The notes: a model not told the origin generated them from the letters alone. A DNA stretch of 64,000 bases from Prevotella sp. (GCA_017458225.1 JAFTFX010000013.1:80073-144072), one strand, 5' to 3'; numbered from the stretch's first letter, positions 18,514-28,150 are shown. A program made the numbers and translations.

Positions 18514-18774
18514 CTACATGTTGTTATTCAACATCAAAGCGATTCCTTCAATATTATTCTTATCTAAGCATTCTATAGCCACCTCATCCCCTTTTACGTC
18601 AGCTACAAATGGAATACCTTCTTTGGTATAAATATATTTCACTCCAATTGATGCCTTGATTTCTACCCCATTCAATCCAAAGGTATAATTGCAAGTCAAA
18701 GGCGTGGGCAGTACGTATCTGCTATTATGTTTAATTGCTGTAAGGTATTCTCCTATTAATGTAAGTTCAGTCAT
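18514..18774 (-). CDS. small hypothetical protein in restriction-modification remnant
   Basis: An 86-aa protein beginning MTELTLIGEYLTAIKHNSRY, predicted mostly beta strand, with no recognised domain, signal or membrane segment. It lies 15 bp after the HNH endonuclease gene and 5 bp before the methyltransferase fragment, all on the same strand and AT-rich, so it was probably acquired with them. It may be where the lost methyltransferase N-terminus was replaced. Confidence 0.6.
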   Translation of the reverse strand: MTELTLIGEYLTAIKHNSRYVLPTPLTCNYTFGLNGVEIKASIGVKYIYTKEGIPFVADVKGDEVAIECLDKNNIEGIALMLNNNM

Positions 18775-18789
18775 ACACGGCTATTGTTA

Positions 18790-19578
18790 TTATTTATTAA
18801 AAACCATATCGCGATGCCATTCCAAAAAAGCAGGATTTGGAAAATATTTATTTGGCATTGATAGTTGCATGCCTTCAATGCTTGCAAAATAGCGAGCGTA
18901 ATATTCCTTGCTGATGTTACTTTTCAAATAATCAGAAAGTATTACCTTACCCTCATTGGTAAAAGATATAAGTCCTTTGTCAAAAGATTGGTCATATAAT
19001 GATGATAAGCAAATGCCGTTTTCAGGATTAAGCCTTTCCACCTCATTTTTTGACCAAGGTATTATGTGGCTGGCAACTAACAGTTGGCTAACATCTATTC
19101 CCGTCAATGCACACTTGCCATCATAGTTAGCAAGAACCATCTTACGAAAGAAGTTTTGGTTCACACGTGTTTTTATCATTCGCATTCGTGTTTCTCCCTT
19201 TACGTAGTCTGGAATATTGGTCAGGATTTCTTTGTATTTACTTTCAATGTCCGTGTTTTGATATTCCGCAAGAATCTTTTCACTTTCAAAAATAAGACCT
19301 TCTTGATTGTTATAGAACCCGTCCCAATATGGTTGACATTGTTTCCTATGATCTCCGAGAGCTTTTATACCTCGCTCAATCAACATAGGATCGCAAGATG
19401 CGAAATTGTTCAAACGCATAGCAACACTATTGTTTGTACGTCCCATAATGTTCGCGAGTTCATTAACCTCTGGGGTACGATGATCCATTTTACCAAAAGG
19501 TAATTTGAAGTACAAATTGAGAACTACAATCATCTCATCTCGTGACCATCTGTCTCCTTTATTTGGCTTTGTTCTCAT
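18790..19578 (-). CDS. HNH restriction endonuclease-like protein
   Basis: A 262-aa protein with the architecture of HNH-type restriction endonucleases. The N-terminal part (DEMIVVLNLYFKLPFG to NNSVAMRLNNFASCDP) is the usual DNA-recognition region. The C-terminal HNH nuclease is CALTGIDVSQLLVASHIIPW followed by LNPENGICLSSLYDQSFDKG, with the ASHI histidine and the Asn/His-like downstream residues. It has its own promoter (19645-19676). The partner methyltransferase is truncated, so continued activity would need protection from another enzyme or the nuclease may be inactive. AT-rich relative to neighbours, which supports horizontal origin. Confidence 0.83.
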   Translation of the reverse strand: MRTKPNKGDRWSRDEMIVVLNLYFKLPFGKMDHRTPEVNELANIMGRTNNSVAMRLNNFASCDPMLIERGIKALGDHRKQCQPYWDGFYNNQEGLIFESEKILAEYQNTDIESKYKEILTNIPDYVKGETRMRMIKTRVNQNFFRKMVLANYDGKCALTGIDVSQLLVASHIIPWSKNEVERLNPENGICLSSLYDQSFDKGLISFTNEGKVILSDYLKSNISKEYYARYFASIEGMQLSMPNKYFPNPAFLEWHRDMVFNK

Positions 19579-19644
19579 TATCTAAATTACTTGTTCTAAT
19601 CAAGCACCGTATATTTTTTGGCCATGTTTCAATGAATTTGCCTG

Positions 19645-19676
19645 CAAAATTAACTATTATTTGGGAGTATCCCAAA
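19645..19676 (-). promoter_or_regulatory. promoter of the HNH endonuclease gene
   Basis: On the minus strand TTTG (19673-19676), a 20-bp spacer and TAATTTTG (19645-19652) give a full consensus promoter about 67 bp upstream of the start. Confidence 0.65.
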
Positions 19677-19713
19677 GAATTTACTTTCTTTGACTATATC
19701 CAAATTGCATATT

Positions 19714-22700
19714 TTACCAGAAGTCCTCATCGAAGATGTCTCTATTGTTATTGCGTGGCTGTTGGGCCGGTGCCTGCTGTTCGTCATCAGACTGTTCCTC
19801 TTCAGCCTCCTCTTCCTGTTCGATTGTTTCCGGCACATCCAGCAGTTCCTCGTTGCTGATCTGCAGCGGTGCGAAGGTACGCTCGTAGAACTCGTCGTAG
19901 TCCTTATAGCTATAACGGGAACCTATCATATTCAAGTTGTGTTCACTGATAACCAGACTTCGGCAACCACGCAGTTTCTCCACCATCGCCGGGTCGGCAT
20001 AAAGTTTGCGAGCATATTGCAACGCTTCGTCGAAGTTCAGGAAGCCACTGATGAGCATTCTGCTGATGCCTGGCTGACGGTCAACGCTAATGTCGAAGTT
20101 GCGCACCATGAAGTTGGCAAAGTTATAGCGCGCCATCTCGAAGAGCAGCTGGTTCTCCTGTGCGGCAATGTAGGCCAGCAGTTCGTAGGAGTCATCAGCC
20201 GGTCGGGTGGCAGCAGTCAACTTCAGTGAGTCTGGCTGATAGGCCAGCACGAAGAGGAACGGCAACATGCGGTCGGCCGACAGCGTATCAGTGGCAGCAG
20301 AATCTTCAGCCAGTGTCAGGTCGCGTCGTTCCCAAACCTCATTCAGGTCGAACTTACCGCCATAGAGGGGCCGTCCCTCCTGTACACCTTTGATGATCAT
20401 ACCAGCCATTTCCGACACCTCGCTCTGCGGATATTTGTCAACCACCTGCTTCAGTTGTTCCAGACAGCCTTTGGCATCGCCCTCGTTGAGCAGACTAAGT
20501 CCGTTGATAAAGAGGAACTTTGGCCGGTTCTCGCCCAAGGGGAAGCGCTCTGCCGAGAGTTGCGCATTGCTTTTCACCTCTGCATAGCGGCTCTGCTTGA
20601 ACGCATCGTAGGTGGCTGCATAGATAGAATCTTCGATATGCACGCCGAAACGGGCATTCTCTACATAATACGGATCGCTGAGCAGAATAGTCCAGTCGCT
20701 CTCAGGGAAGTCATTCTTCAGATGCTCCAGACACTCGTTGGCCTTATCCGTCTCGCCCAGTCGCGAGTAGAGCAAGAACAGGTGATACCAAGCCTCATCG
20801 TTATGTTCATAGTCGGGGAAGGTGGCCGTCAGACGAATCAGCTGTTTCTCCGACAGGCGCAAAGGCTTGCTCCGACGAGCGTTCTCCATTGTTGAATTGT
20901 CCAATTTGTCTTTAAAGATGATGCCCGAATGGAACAGTCCGTCCATGATCAGCACGTTGCTGGCCGCAATCTGCTCTTCCGTGAACGGAATCTGAGCCAG
21001 ATAGTACTCACGCTTGTGGGGATCGTTCTGCGCACTGTCTGTCTTAGCCGCTTCAGCCGCAGCTATCGAGTCATTCATGGCCTCAACGGCAGCTATCGAG
21101 TCAGCAAAGGCCTGCTCTTGCTCAGCATTCTCAAAGTTGGTAGAAGCCACCACCGTCTGGTTGGCACGCCGCCAGTTGTCCACGTTCTCACGCTTGCCCC
21201 ACTGCTTCTCAAACTGCTGCTTACCCTGACTGATAGCCATTGGGTTGTAGAAATACCAAAGCCCGTTCTGCTGTGTGTTTGGGGTCTGCGGCGTTGTGGG
21301 CTGTTTGTTACGATTGCCCTCAGCGCCCTGCTTCTGCAGTGTTTTCTCCACTTCTTCCTCGCGTGCTTTGTCGCGTTCCTCCTTTTCCTTTCTTTTCAGC
21401 TCCTCTATCACGCGGTCGATGGCAGCGTTGCGGTCGGCTTCCGACATCCGGGCCAGTTCCTGCAGTGAGTCCTGCAGGTGAACGGCATCGGTATGGGGCA
21501 CCAGTTCGTCGAGTACCTTCGAGCGGCGCGACAGCTCTTCGTAGTCGGGACGGTCCTTGTCCAAGAGTCCGATGGCCTCGCCATAGCAGCGCTGTGCATC
21601 GTTGTAGCGCTCAACATCCCAGTACAGATCGCCCAGTCTGAGCAGCAGCACACCTTTCTCAATGCCGCTGCGCGTAGCCTTCTTGTTGCCTTCCTCATAG
21701 GCTCCGATAGCCCGCATCGTGTCGTTCTGCGCCAGATAGATATTACCGATGGCGTAGTAGACCTGATCCAGATAGTCCTTGTTGTTGTCATTGGCTGCCA
21801 TCCGCTTCAATCGGGAAATCATTTTCTTGGCATTGCCCTTCGCCATCACCTCTGTCTGGGCAATGCGTGCGTTGAACTCCGTCTCGTAAGGCGGATTCTG
21901 ACGGGTCACTCGCTGATAGCACTTGTATGCCTCTTGGCGATGGCCCAGGGCAGCCTCCATCTGTGCCATGAGGAACCACATGCGTGCCTTTTGGTTCTTG
22001 CGGCTCTCGTGTTTGATGGCTTTGCGCAGATAGGGAATGGCGCGTTCAAATTCGCCAGTCTTCACATAGTAGTTGGCAAACACATAGTCCCAGTCGTTCT
22101 TGGCCTTATAGTGAATAGAGTCGCGCGCGGTGTTGCGAATCACGTCCTCAGCATCATAGAGCCAGTCGAGCTCCATGTAGCTGCGAGCCAGCCAAGCGCG
22201 CGCAATGCCGTTGATGGCAGGCTGCGTCTGGTAGAGGCGCGACATGTAGGAGAAGGTGGCAGCAGCCTCGTCGAACTCACCCTTCTGGAACTGCGACTTG
22301 CCCAGCATGAGCCAAGCCTTCCATATAAAAGGGTTATACTCGCGGCGCGACAGCCACTCTTTGTCCTTGTCGGTCTTGCGGCGCGACTTTTTCCATTCAG
22401 GCCGCGCCTTGATGCTGTGCAGCTTGATGGCTTTCTCGCTCTTCTCGATAGCACGGTCGAAATTGCCTTTTCCCAAGTCGCGGCTGGCCTTGTTGCCCAC
22501 CGTGTAGAGGGGCAGCAGTTCTGTGAAGTTGTCCTTGTTGCCTTTCTCTTTCTCCAGTTCGCCGTCGATGTAGGCCTGCGAACCATTGAAGTAGGTGTTA
22601 TAGCGTGCATTGAACGAATGCCACCACCGGTTACGGGCATTGTTCTTGTGCGTAGAACAGCCTGTCACTGCCAAGACGACAATGACCACGCCAACCAATA

Positions 22701-22728
22701 TATGAACCTTTCTACGCAATCTGTTCAC
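19714..22728 (-). CDS. porW: PorW/SprE, T9SS tetratricopeptide lipoprotein
   Basis: A 1004-aa outer-membrane-associated lipoprotein needed for T9SS. The lipobox is LAVTGC at about residues 19-24. Many TPR units fill residues 50-420 (for example AWLMLGKSQFQKGEFDEAAATFSYM and VYYAIGNIYLAQNDTMRAIGAYEEG), followed by a charged and alanine-rich linker and a C-terminal part with further TPRs and a glutamate-rich end. In known systems it links PorK/N rings to the trans-envelope motor. It is the last gene behind aroA and a small membrane protein gene. The DUF-type C-terminus is complete. Confidence 0.93.
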   Translation of the reverse strand: MNRLRRKVHILVGVVIVVLAVTGCSTHKNNARNRWWHSFNARYNTYFNGSQAYIDGELEKEKGNKDNFTELLPLYTVGNKASRDLGKGNFDRAIEKSEKAIKLHSIKARPEWKKSRRKTDKDKEWLSRREYNPFIWKAWLMLGKSQFQKGEFDEAAATFSYMSRLYQTQPAINGIARAWLARSYMELDWLYDAEDVIRNTARDSIHYKAKNDWDYVFANYYVKTGEFERAIPYLRKAIKHESRKNQKARMWFLMAQMEAALGHRQEAYKCYQRVTRQNPPYETEFNARIAQTEVMAKGNAKKMISRLKRMAANDNNKDYLDQVYYAIGNIYLAQNDTMRAIGAYEEGNKKATRSGIEKGVLLLRLGDLYWDVERYNDAQRCYGEAIGLLDKDRPDYEELSRRSKVLDELVPHTDAVHLQDSLQELARMSEADRNAAIDRVIEELKRKEKEERDKAREEEVEKTLQKQGAEGNRNKQPTTPQTPNTQQNGLWYFYNPMAISQGKQQFEKQWGKRENVDNWRRANQTVVASTNFENAEQEQAFADSIAAVEAMNDSIAAAEAAKTDSAQNDPHKREYYLAQIPFTEEQIAASNVLIMDGLFHSGIIFKDKLDNSTMENARRSKPLRLSEKQLIRLTATFPDYEHNDEAWYHLFLLYSRLGETDKANECLEHLKNDFPESDWTILLSDPYYVENARFGVHIEDSIYAATYDAFKQSRYAEVKSNAQLSAERFPLGENRPKFLFINGLSLLNEGDAKGCLEQLKQVVDKYPQSEVSEMAGMIIKGVQEGRPLYGGKFDLNEVWERRDLTLAEDSAATDTLSADRMLPFLFVLAYQPDSLKLTAATRPADDSYELLAYIAAQENQLLFEMARYNFANFMVRNFDISVDRQPGISRMLISGFLNFDEALQYARKLYADPAMVEKLRGCRSLVISEHNLNMIGSRYSYKDYDEFYERTFAPLQISNEELLDVPETIEQEEEAEEEQSDDEQQAPAQQPRNNNRDIFDEDFW

Positions 22729-22731
22729 TAT

Positions 22732-22959
22732 TCACTGTTCACTATTCTCTAAAACGCTTTCCCCTGTCTGATTATTGCCTTCCCGCCGTTTTTTCTCATC
22801 CATCAGACAGGCTATCTTGCACGATCCGTCGGCCATGCTGCTGCAGGTGGAGCAGTCGTGCCCCTCCACGATGGGTTCTTCCTTTCCGCCGATAGAAGTG
22901 AGAGCGGCAAGGATGCCTAAGGCCACAATGGCAATGATGCAGATGAGGGCGAAGGACAT
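22732..22959 (-). CDS. small Cys-rich membrane protein
   Basis: A 75-aa protein with one N-terminal membrane segment (MSFALICIIAIVALGILAAL) and a cytoplasmic or periplasmic tail with four cysteines (DCSTCSSMADGSCKIACL), then a charged end. The ATG at 22959 is preferred over the upstream in-frame start, which would overlap the aroA end. It lies 26 bp after aroA and 3 bp before porW. The cysteines could bind a metal or form disulfides; no family is assigned. Confidence 0.68.
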   Translation of the reverse strand: MSFALICIIAIVALGILAALTSIGGKEEPIVEGHDCSTCSSMADGSCKIACLMDEKKRREGNNQTGESVLENSEQ

Positions 22960-22985
22960 AGTGTAGTTGAGAGTTGATGGGATGG

Positions 22986-24266
22986 TTAAAAATCGTGTTC
23001 CGCTATCTGGAAGCCGGCTTTCTGCAGGTCGTCCCAATAGTGAGGATAGGATTTTGTGACCACATGGGGATTGTTGATAGCGATGGGCTGCTTCAGCACT
23101 ACAGGGCTGAAAGCCAGTGCCATGCGGTGATCTTCGTAGGTGTCGATAGCTGGCAGTTCCTGTGCCTCACAGCGTTCGCCGTCCCATAGCAGTTCGCAGT
23201 CGTTCACGTCGTGCAGCACAAAGCCCAGCTTGCGCATCTCTGTCTTCAGGGCCTCAATGCGGTCGGTCTCTTTAATCTTCAGTGTTCTGAGTCCCGTGAA
23301 GTGGAAGGGAATGTTCATCATGGCACACGTCACCACGAAAGTCTGCGCCAAGTCGGGAGAGTTCACAAAGTCGTATTCCAGTCGCGACACGCAGTGGCCG
23401 TTTTTCTTGATGGTAACGGTGGTGGGTGTTCCTGGCTTCTTTGTCTGGAAGAGGGTCTTAACGCCCAGCAGACTGAAGATGTAGCGAACCGACGAGTCAC
23501 CCTGTTTCGAGCCGTCCATCAGTCCTTCCAGTTTCACCTGTATGCCTGGCTGTTCAGACAGAGCCACCATTTCATACCAATAGGACGCGGCACTCCAGTC
23601 GTTTTCTATATAATAAGGTTTAGGCTGATAGGGCTGGGGCTTCACCGTGATGGTGTCGGCAGCCGTCCACTCGGCATCGGCTCCAAACTCGCGCATGGTC
23701 CAGAGGGTCAGGTCTATATAGGGACGCGAAATGATTTCGCCCGTCAGCCGCAGTTCCAGTCCTTTGCTCAGCACCGGACCAATCATCAGCAGGGCCGAGA
23801 TGAACTGCGAACTCACGTTGCCGGCTATCTCTATCGCGCCACCATCCAGCTGTTTTCCTTTAATCAAGAGCGGCGGAAAGCCCTCTTCACCGGCATAGCT
23901 GATATCGGCACCCAGCAGCCGCAGGGCATCAACAAGTATTTTGATGGGCCGATGCTTCATGCGCTCCGTGCCTGTCAGCAAGTGGGCATCGCCCACCGTG
24001 GCAGCCAGATAGGCCGTCATGAAGCGCATGGCCGTGCCTGCTGCCTTGATATTGATTTCGTGGGGCATGGTGCGCAGGGCGCGCACAATGACTTCGGTAT
24101 CGTCGCAATCACTCAGGTTTTCGGGCAGCGTCATGGCATCAAAGCCGGCGCTGCCGCGATGGGCCAGTGCGCAGATGATGAGTGCACGATTGGAGATGCT
24201 CTTCGATGCCGGAAGCTTCACAACAGTTTCAAGCACGGAAGGAGCGGTCAGCTTATATTGTTTCAT
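22986..24266 (-). CDS. aroA: 3-phosphoshikimate 1-carboxyvinyltransferase (EPSP synthase)
   Basis: Sixth step of the shikimate pathway: transfer of the enolpyruvyl group from PEP to shikimate 3-phosphate. The 426-aa length is normal. The start LPASKSISNRALI holds the Lys and Ser/Arg residues that bind shikimate 3-phosphate, GTAMRFMTAYLA corresponds to the glycine-rich PEP site, and KETDRIEAL matches the C-terminal signature. It has its own promoter (24290-24321) and probably starts an operon with the Cys-rich membrane protein and porW. Confidence 0.97.
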   Translation of the reverse strand: MKQYKLTAPSVLETVVKLPASKSISNRALIICALAHRGSAGFDAMTLPENLSDCDDTEVIVRALRTMPHEINIKAAGTAMRFMTAYLAATVGDAHLLTGTERMKHRPIKILVDALRLLGADISYAGEEGFPPLLIKGKQLDGGAIEIAGNVSSQFISALLMIGPVLSKGLELRLTGEIISRPYIDLTLWTMREFGADAEWTAADTITVKPQPYQPKPYYIENDWSAASYWYEMVALSEQPGIQVKLEGLMDGSKQGDSSVRYIFSLLGVKTLFQTKKPGTPTTVTIKKNGHCVSRLEYDFVNSPDLAQTFVVTCAMMNIPFHFTGLRTLKIKETDRIEALKTEMRKLGFVLHDVNDCELLWDGERCEAQELPAIDTYEDHRMALAFSPVVLKQPIAINNPHVVTKSYPHYWDDLQKAGFQIAEHDF

Positions 24267-24289
24267 AGACAGTATTTCTATTTTTCATG

Positions 24290-24321
24290 CAAATGTAGGA
24301 ATAATATCTTATCTATCCAAA
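24290..24321 (-). promoter_or_regulatory. aroA promoter
   Basis: On the minus strand TTTG (24318-24321), a 20-bp spacer and TACATTTG (24290-24297), about 24 bp before the aroA start. Confidence 0.72.
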
Positions 24322-24448
24322 CATCATCTACAGAAAATAAGGAAGCTTTAATATATTTTTTCAAAATGAATGATGCAGACAATTTGGCAACTACCTATTT
24401 ATTAAGAGGTTACTTCTCCCAAAAATTTTCTTCTGCTTGGGAGAAAAA

Positions 24449-24602
24449 CTCCGAACGTCCCGGAGTAATTCTCCAAACGTCTCGGAGTAAAACTCCAAAT
24501 GTCCCGGAGTAATTCTCCGAATGTCCCGTAGTAAAACTCCAAACGTCGCGTAGTGTTACTCCGGAAGTCCCGTGGTGTTACTCCGTGTGAAGTTTCCTGC
24601 CA
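24449..24602. repeat. tandem array, seven 22-bp units, overlapping helicase 3' end
   Basis: CTCC-starting units begin at 24449, 24471, 24493, 24515, 24537, 24559 and 24581, an exact 22-bp period. Most units contain an inverted pair CTCC/GGAG around a TCCCG core. The array fills the aroA-helicase gap and supplies the last codons and stop of the helicase gene. Confidence 0.9.
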
Positions 24603-27600
24603 CATAGCGGTCGAGACCGACGCGAACGAAACTGTCACGACTGCGCAGATAGTCGAGCAACTGGCTGAACACCTTGTCGGCAGCCAGCAACTCATCGTTG
24701 CCGAACAGCAGCAGATGCTCGCGTGCACGGGTCATGGCCACGTTCAGCTTACGGTCAATCAAGTGGCCGTTCTCCTCGAACACATGGTCGGTGAGGAAGC
24801 GCAGTTGGTAGTATTGCTGAATGGTGAAGCCATAGATGATGTAGTCACGCTGACTGCCCTGGAACCGTTCCACGGTGTCGACGGTAACTGCCTGCAGGTC
24901 GGGTATGCCGTAGGATTCAAAAGCCTGTCGGACGGCAGCTATCTGATTGCGGTAGGGAACAATCACGCCCACGGTCTGTGCCGCTGAGAAGTGGTCTCTG
25001 TTCAGTTCGTAAATTCTTGCAACGGTTGCGGCAATCGCCTCGGCCTCGTTCTGGTTCACCTTGTCAGACGGGCTCTCTGCAGGCGCAGCTATCGACACAA
25101 AGACCATGCGACGGGTCTGCAGCAGGTCGTCAATGCCGTTTGTGCCTGTGGCTTTCGCCGTCAGGGCTCGCTGCTGGTGGGAACAAGGCACCTCGGTGAG
25201 CCGCCCTTCATAGAAAGCATGGTTGGGGAAGTCGGCTATATCGTGGTGCATGCGGCCCTGACGGGTCAGCATGTAGACGATGTGCTCGTCGGTGCGATAG
25301 GCCTTCAGCAGGCGTTCGAACAGCGACAGCCTGCAGTCGGTCAGTCCGATGCCCTGCAGCAACTCGTCGTCCACCCGTGAGTCATTAGCATCTTGCTGTA
25401 CCACGGCCGGCAACTGTTTATGGTCGCCGATGAGCACCAGTTTGCGGATAGCCGACTGTTCTGCCGATGTTGTGGCACTCATCAGTGTCATCAGGTGGGG
25501 TTCCAGAATCTGCGATGCCTCGTCGATGACGGCCAAGTCGAACTGTTTGATGCGGAAGAGCGACGCTGCCGAACTGAGGGCTGTCGTCGTTCCAACGAAG
25601 ACACGAGTCTGCTGGATGGTCTGCCGCAGACTGTCCACATGGGGGCAGTCGGCGGCTTTCGTCTCCAGCAGGTAGGGCACGTACTCTTTCTCGCAGGAAT
25701 AGCGGCCTCCTATCCGGATGAAGTCGAGACCCTGTTCCACCAGCTTGCTGCAAATCTCGTCGACAGCCCTGTTGGTATAGGCCATCAGCAGCACCGACGA
25801 ATCGGGCTCGCACAGTTCTTCTTGCAGGGTGGTCATCAGTCCAAACGAGGTCTTTCCCGTGCCTGGAGGGCCTATAATCAAGAACAGATCGCGGGCTTGC
25901 TTCACGCGCAACGCCAGCTGGTTGAACGCTCCATAATCGCCACGCAGCGTGAGCGACTCGTCATAGCAGGGCCGGCGCTGCAGCATGAGCAGGTCGCGCC
26001 GTGCCTGGGGGGCCGACAGGAAAGCATGCATGCCCCGATAGAGCGCGGTGAACGACGACTCAAAGAAGTCGTGCTCGATGGCCCAACGGCAGTCTTTCTG
26101 ATACCAGAACACATGCACATCGGCCTGCATGGCCCGCAGATTCAAAACGATGCGCCCCTCGGCAATATCTTCCACCGTGCAGCGGAACACCATCGTCCGA
26201 CGGGCATCGGGCTCGCTACCCTCCTCGTAGGGATAGAGCACCACGATGTCGCCCTTGCGAAAGTTGGCCACATCGTTGTCGGGACGCGACGGCAACCGAA
26301 GTTCCAGTCGGCTCACCTTCCCGTGATCGGTCTCCTTCGGCGAGACCATTTCCAGATCGCAAAAGATATTGCCTGCCTGCAATTTCACGTCGAGCTGACT
26401 GTACCACTTGTCGGCAAAGCCAGAGTTCTCCTTGGTCTGCGTACCCACCTTTGCCAACAGGTGCTCGGTCTCAATGAAGGTAAGAAAGCGCAGATAATAG
26501 GCTCGCTCCAAGGGCGTTGCCTGATGGATGGGCTGCAGCAGTTCCTCTATCTGCGGTCGCTGGTAGACATTCCAGAGCACGCCGCCGCTCTTGTTCGTAT
26601 TCAGACTGTCGGCCGTCAACTGTTCCAGCACATGGATGCCGCCTCGCGAAAAGTTGTATTCGTTGGCAACGATGCCGTTTCTCACCTGCAAGGCCTTGTA
26701 GACCAGCTGGGGCGCATAGCCCTGACTGATCAGGCCGTTCTTATAGCGCGAATAGAGCAGGAAAGACGACAAGCCGAAGTTGTTTTTCTCGAACTGCGCC
26801 CGATAGTTGTAGCGCAACAACACGCTGTACAACAGCATCTGCACGTAGTGCTTCTCCTGTACGACGGGTGTATCGGGATCCTGTTGCGGATAGCCGCCCT
26901 TCCCTGATTTCTGCTCAATCAGGATTTTCTGATCCAGCTGCAGGAAGTCCATACGTCCCTGCAGACCCAGCATTTCCGAGAAGAACGAGGGCTCCACCAT
27001 GACGTTCCGGGGGGTGAAGTCGGACACGTGTTTCCTGAGCCCTTCGCGCAATGCATGCCGAATGTTCAGCTGCTGATTCTGGGCCTGCTGGTGGAAATCG
27101 CGGTCCAGCGGTGTGGTCAGCAGGGCCAGTCCGTTGTTGCGGAAGAAGGTCTTAATGCTGTCGGCGTAGGTCTGCTGTTCCTCCATCTGGCAGAGTTCCT
27201 CATCGAGAAACTGACTGGCCAGATTTCCCAGCACGATGGCCGATGTCTGCACAGCCGGTTTCAACTTGTTCAGCAGGTGAAGCCAAGGGGAGACAGTAAA
27301 CGACTCGAAGCAGGCGGCCACAGCCGAGATATCAACCAGATAGTCGGGTTCGTAGATGACAAGCTCCGGATAGGCCACGCCCTCTACTATACGGGGATGG
27401 ATCAGGTTCAACTGGCTTCCCTTTGCAAGCAGGGGCATCAGGTATAGCCAATCCCAGTCGTAGGGCGTATGTTCGTTTTTTTCCAGGCAGACGGTCATAT
27501 TCTCTGCACCTTCCTGATCGGCTCTTACGTGAACACGGGTACCCTCTATGCCGTCAACGACCACGCGCAGATAGTCTACGGTAGGTTGTGCAGCCGACCG

Positions 27601-27993
27601 TCTCTCTTCTTCAGGAAAGAACGCCTCCAGCAGTGAAGGGACAGGAGCCTCATAGACCAACTGTACAAACAGGCAGAGGGCCTTGAAATCATAGAGCCGC
27701 CACTGCCGCAACTCTTCGGCATCCAGCTGCGACGACTTGCGGAACCGCACACGGGCATCATTGACGATGCGCTGCAGATGGCGGTCGGCACGATGCTCTC
27801 TGAGCAGATACTCCGTTTTGGCAAAAGGGCCGCCGAAGCGAATGCCCTGAAAAGCCGTCTGCTGATCCAGACAACGCAGGAACATACGGTTCATCAGCCG
27901 ATAGGCCTTGCGCACATCGGACGTGTTGCTCACCACTTTCTGCAACTCTTCATAAAGATGGGTTTCCTCGGTCTCGTTGGGTCTCATCAACAT
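24556..27993 (-). CDS. Dna2-like nuclease-helicase (SF1, PD-(D/E)XK plus AAA)
   Basis: A 1145-aa fusion of a Cas4/RecB-like nuclease and a superfamily 1 helicase. The nuclease motif GRMDFLQLD followed by LIEQKSGKG lies near residues 345-370. The helicase has Walker A GPPGTGKTS near residue 711, Walker B VIDEAS near 820, GDHKQLPAV, a motif around VDTVERFQGSQRDY and VAMTRAREHLLLFG as motif VI. The order matches Dna2-type enzymes, likely acting in DNA repair or processing of blocked forks. The last ten or so residues (SNTTGLPE) are encoded by the 22-bp repeat array, so its C-terminus probably changes with repeat number. Confidence 0.86.
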   Translation of the reverse strand: MLMRPNETEETHLYEELQKVVSNTSDVRKAYRLMNRMFLRCLDQQTAFQGIRFGGPFAKTEYLLREHRADRHLQRIVNDARVRFRKSSQLDAEELRQWRLYDFKALCLFVQLVYEAPVPSLLEAFFPEEERRSAAQPTVDYLRVVVDGIEGTRVHVRADQEGAENMTVCLEKNEHTPYDWDWLYLMPLLAKGSQLNLIHPRIVEGVAYPELVIYEPDYLVDISAVAACFESFTVSPWLHLLNKLKPAVQTSAIVLGNLASQFLDEELCQMEEQQTYADSIKTFFRNNGLALLTTPLDRDFHQQAQNQQLNIRHALREGLRKHVSDFTPRNVMVEPSFFSEMLGLQGRMDFLQLDQKILIEQKSGKGGYPQQDPDTPVVQEKHYVQMLLYSVLLRYNYRAQFEKNNFGLSSFLLYSRYKNGLISQGYAPQLVYKALQVRNGIVANEYNFSRGGIHVLEQLTADSLNTNKSGGVLWNVYQRPQIEELLQPIHQATPLERAYYLRFLTFIETEHLLAKVGTQTKENSGFADKWYSQLDVKLQAGNIFCDLEMVSPKETDHGKVSRLELRLPSRPDNDVANFRKGDIVVLYPYEEGSEPDARRTMVFRCTVEDIAEGRIVLNLRAMQADVHVFWYQKDCRWAIEHDFFESSFTALYRGMHAFLSAPQARRDLLMLQRRPCYDESLTLRGDYGAFNQLALRVKQARDLFLIIGPPGTGKTSFGLMTTLQEELCEPDSSVLLMAYTNRAVDEICSKLVEQGLDFIRIGGRYSCEKEYVPYLLETKAADCPHVDSLRQTIQQTRVFVGTTTALSSAASLFRIKQFDLAVIDEASQILEPHLMTLMSATTSAEQSAIRKLVLIGDHKQLPAVVQQDANDSRVDDELLQGIGLTDCRLSLFERLLKAYRTDEHIVYMLTRQGRMHHDIADFPNHAFYEGRLTEVPCSHQQRALTAKATGTNGIDDLLQTRRMVFVSIAAPAESPSDKVNQNEAEAIAATVARIYELNRDHFSAAQTVGVIVPYRNQIAAVRQAFESYGIPDLQAVTVDTVERFQGSQRDYIIYGFTIQQYYQLRFLTDHVFEENGHLIDRKLNVAMTRAREHLLLFGNDELLAADKVFSQLLDYLRSRDSFVRVGLDRYVAGNFTRSNTTGLPE

Positions 27994-28077
27994 CTTTTCT
28001 TTGTATCTCTAACGGGAGAAGAGAGGCCTTTATTGTGCAATTTGTGGTTAACCGCTCCACGATTTTCCGCTATTTAT

Positions 28078-28108
28078 TTTGTACTGTCTGCAAATTGTTG
28101 TACCTTTG
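28078..28108 (+). promoter_or_regulatory. purL promoter
   Basis: TTTG at 28078-28081, a 19-bp spacer and TACCTTTG at 28101-28108, about 42 bp upstream of the purL start; divergent from the helicase gene. Confidence 0.72.
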
Positions 28109-28150
28109 TGCCCAGAATTATAAACTATTAAATAAGGTATTAAGATTATT

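Noticed and set aside
21478-22752. 424-codon open frame on the plus strand opposite porW
   Set aside because: It is an antisense shadow of the TPR-rich porW gene; its product has no domain and porW has clear family motifs.
24556-27993. Helicase as part of a CRISPR or defence island because of the Cas4-like nuclease motif
   Set aside because: No cas or other defence genes adjoin it; the fusion with a Dna2-type helicase is explained by DNA repair.
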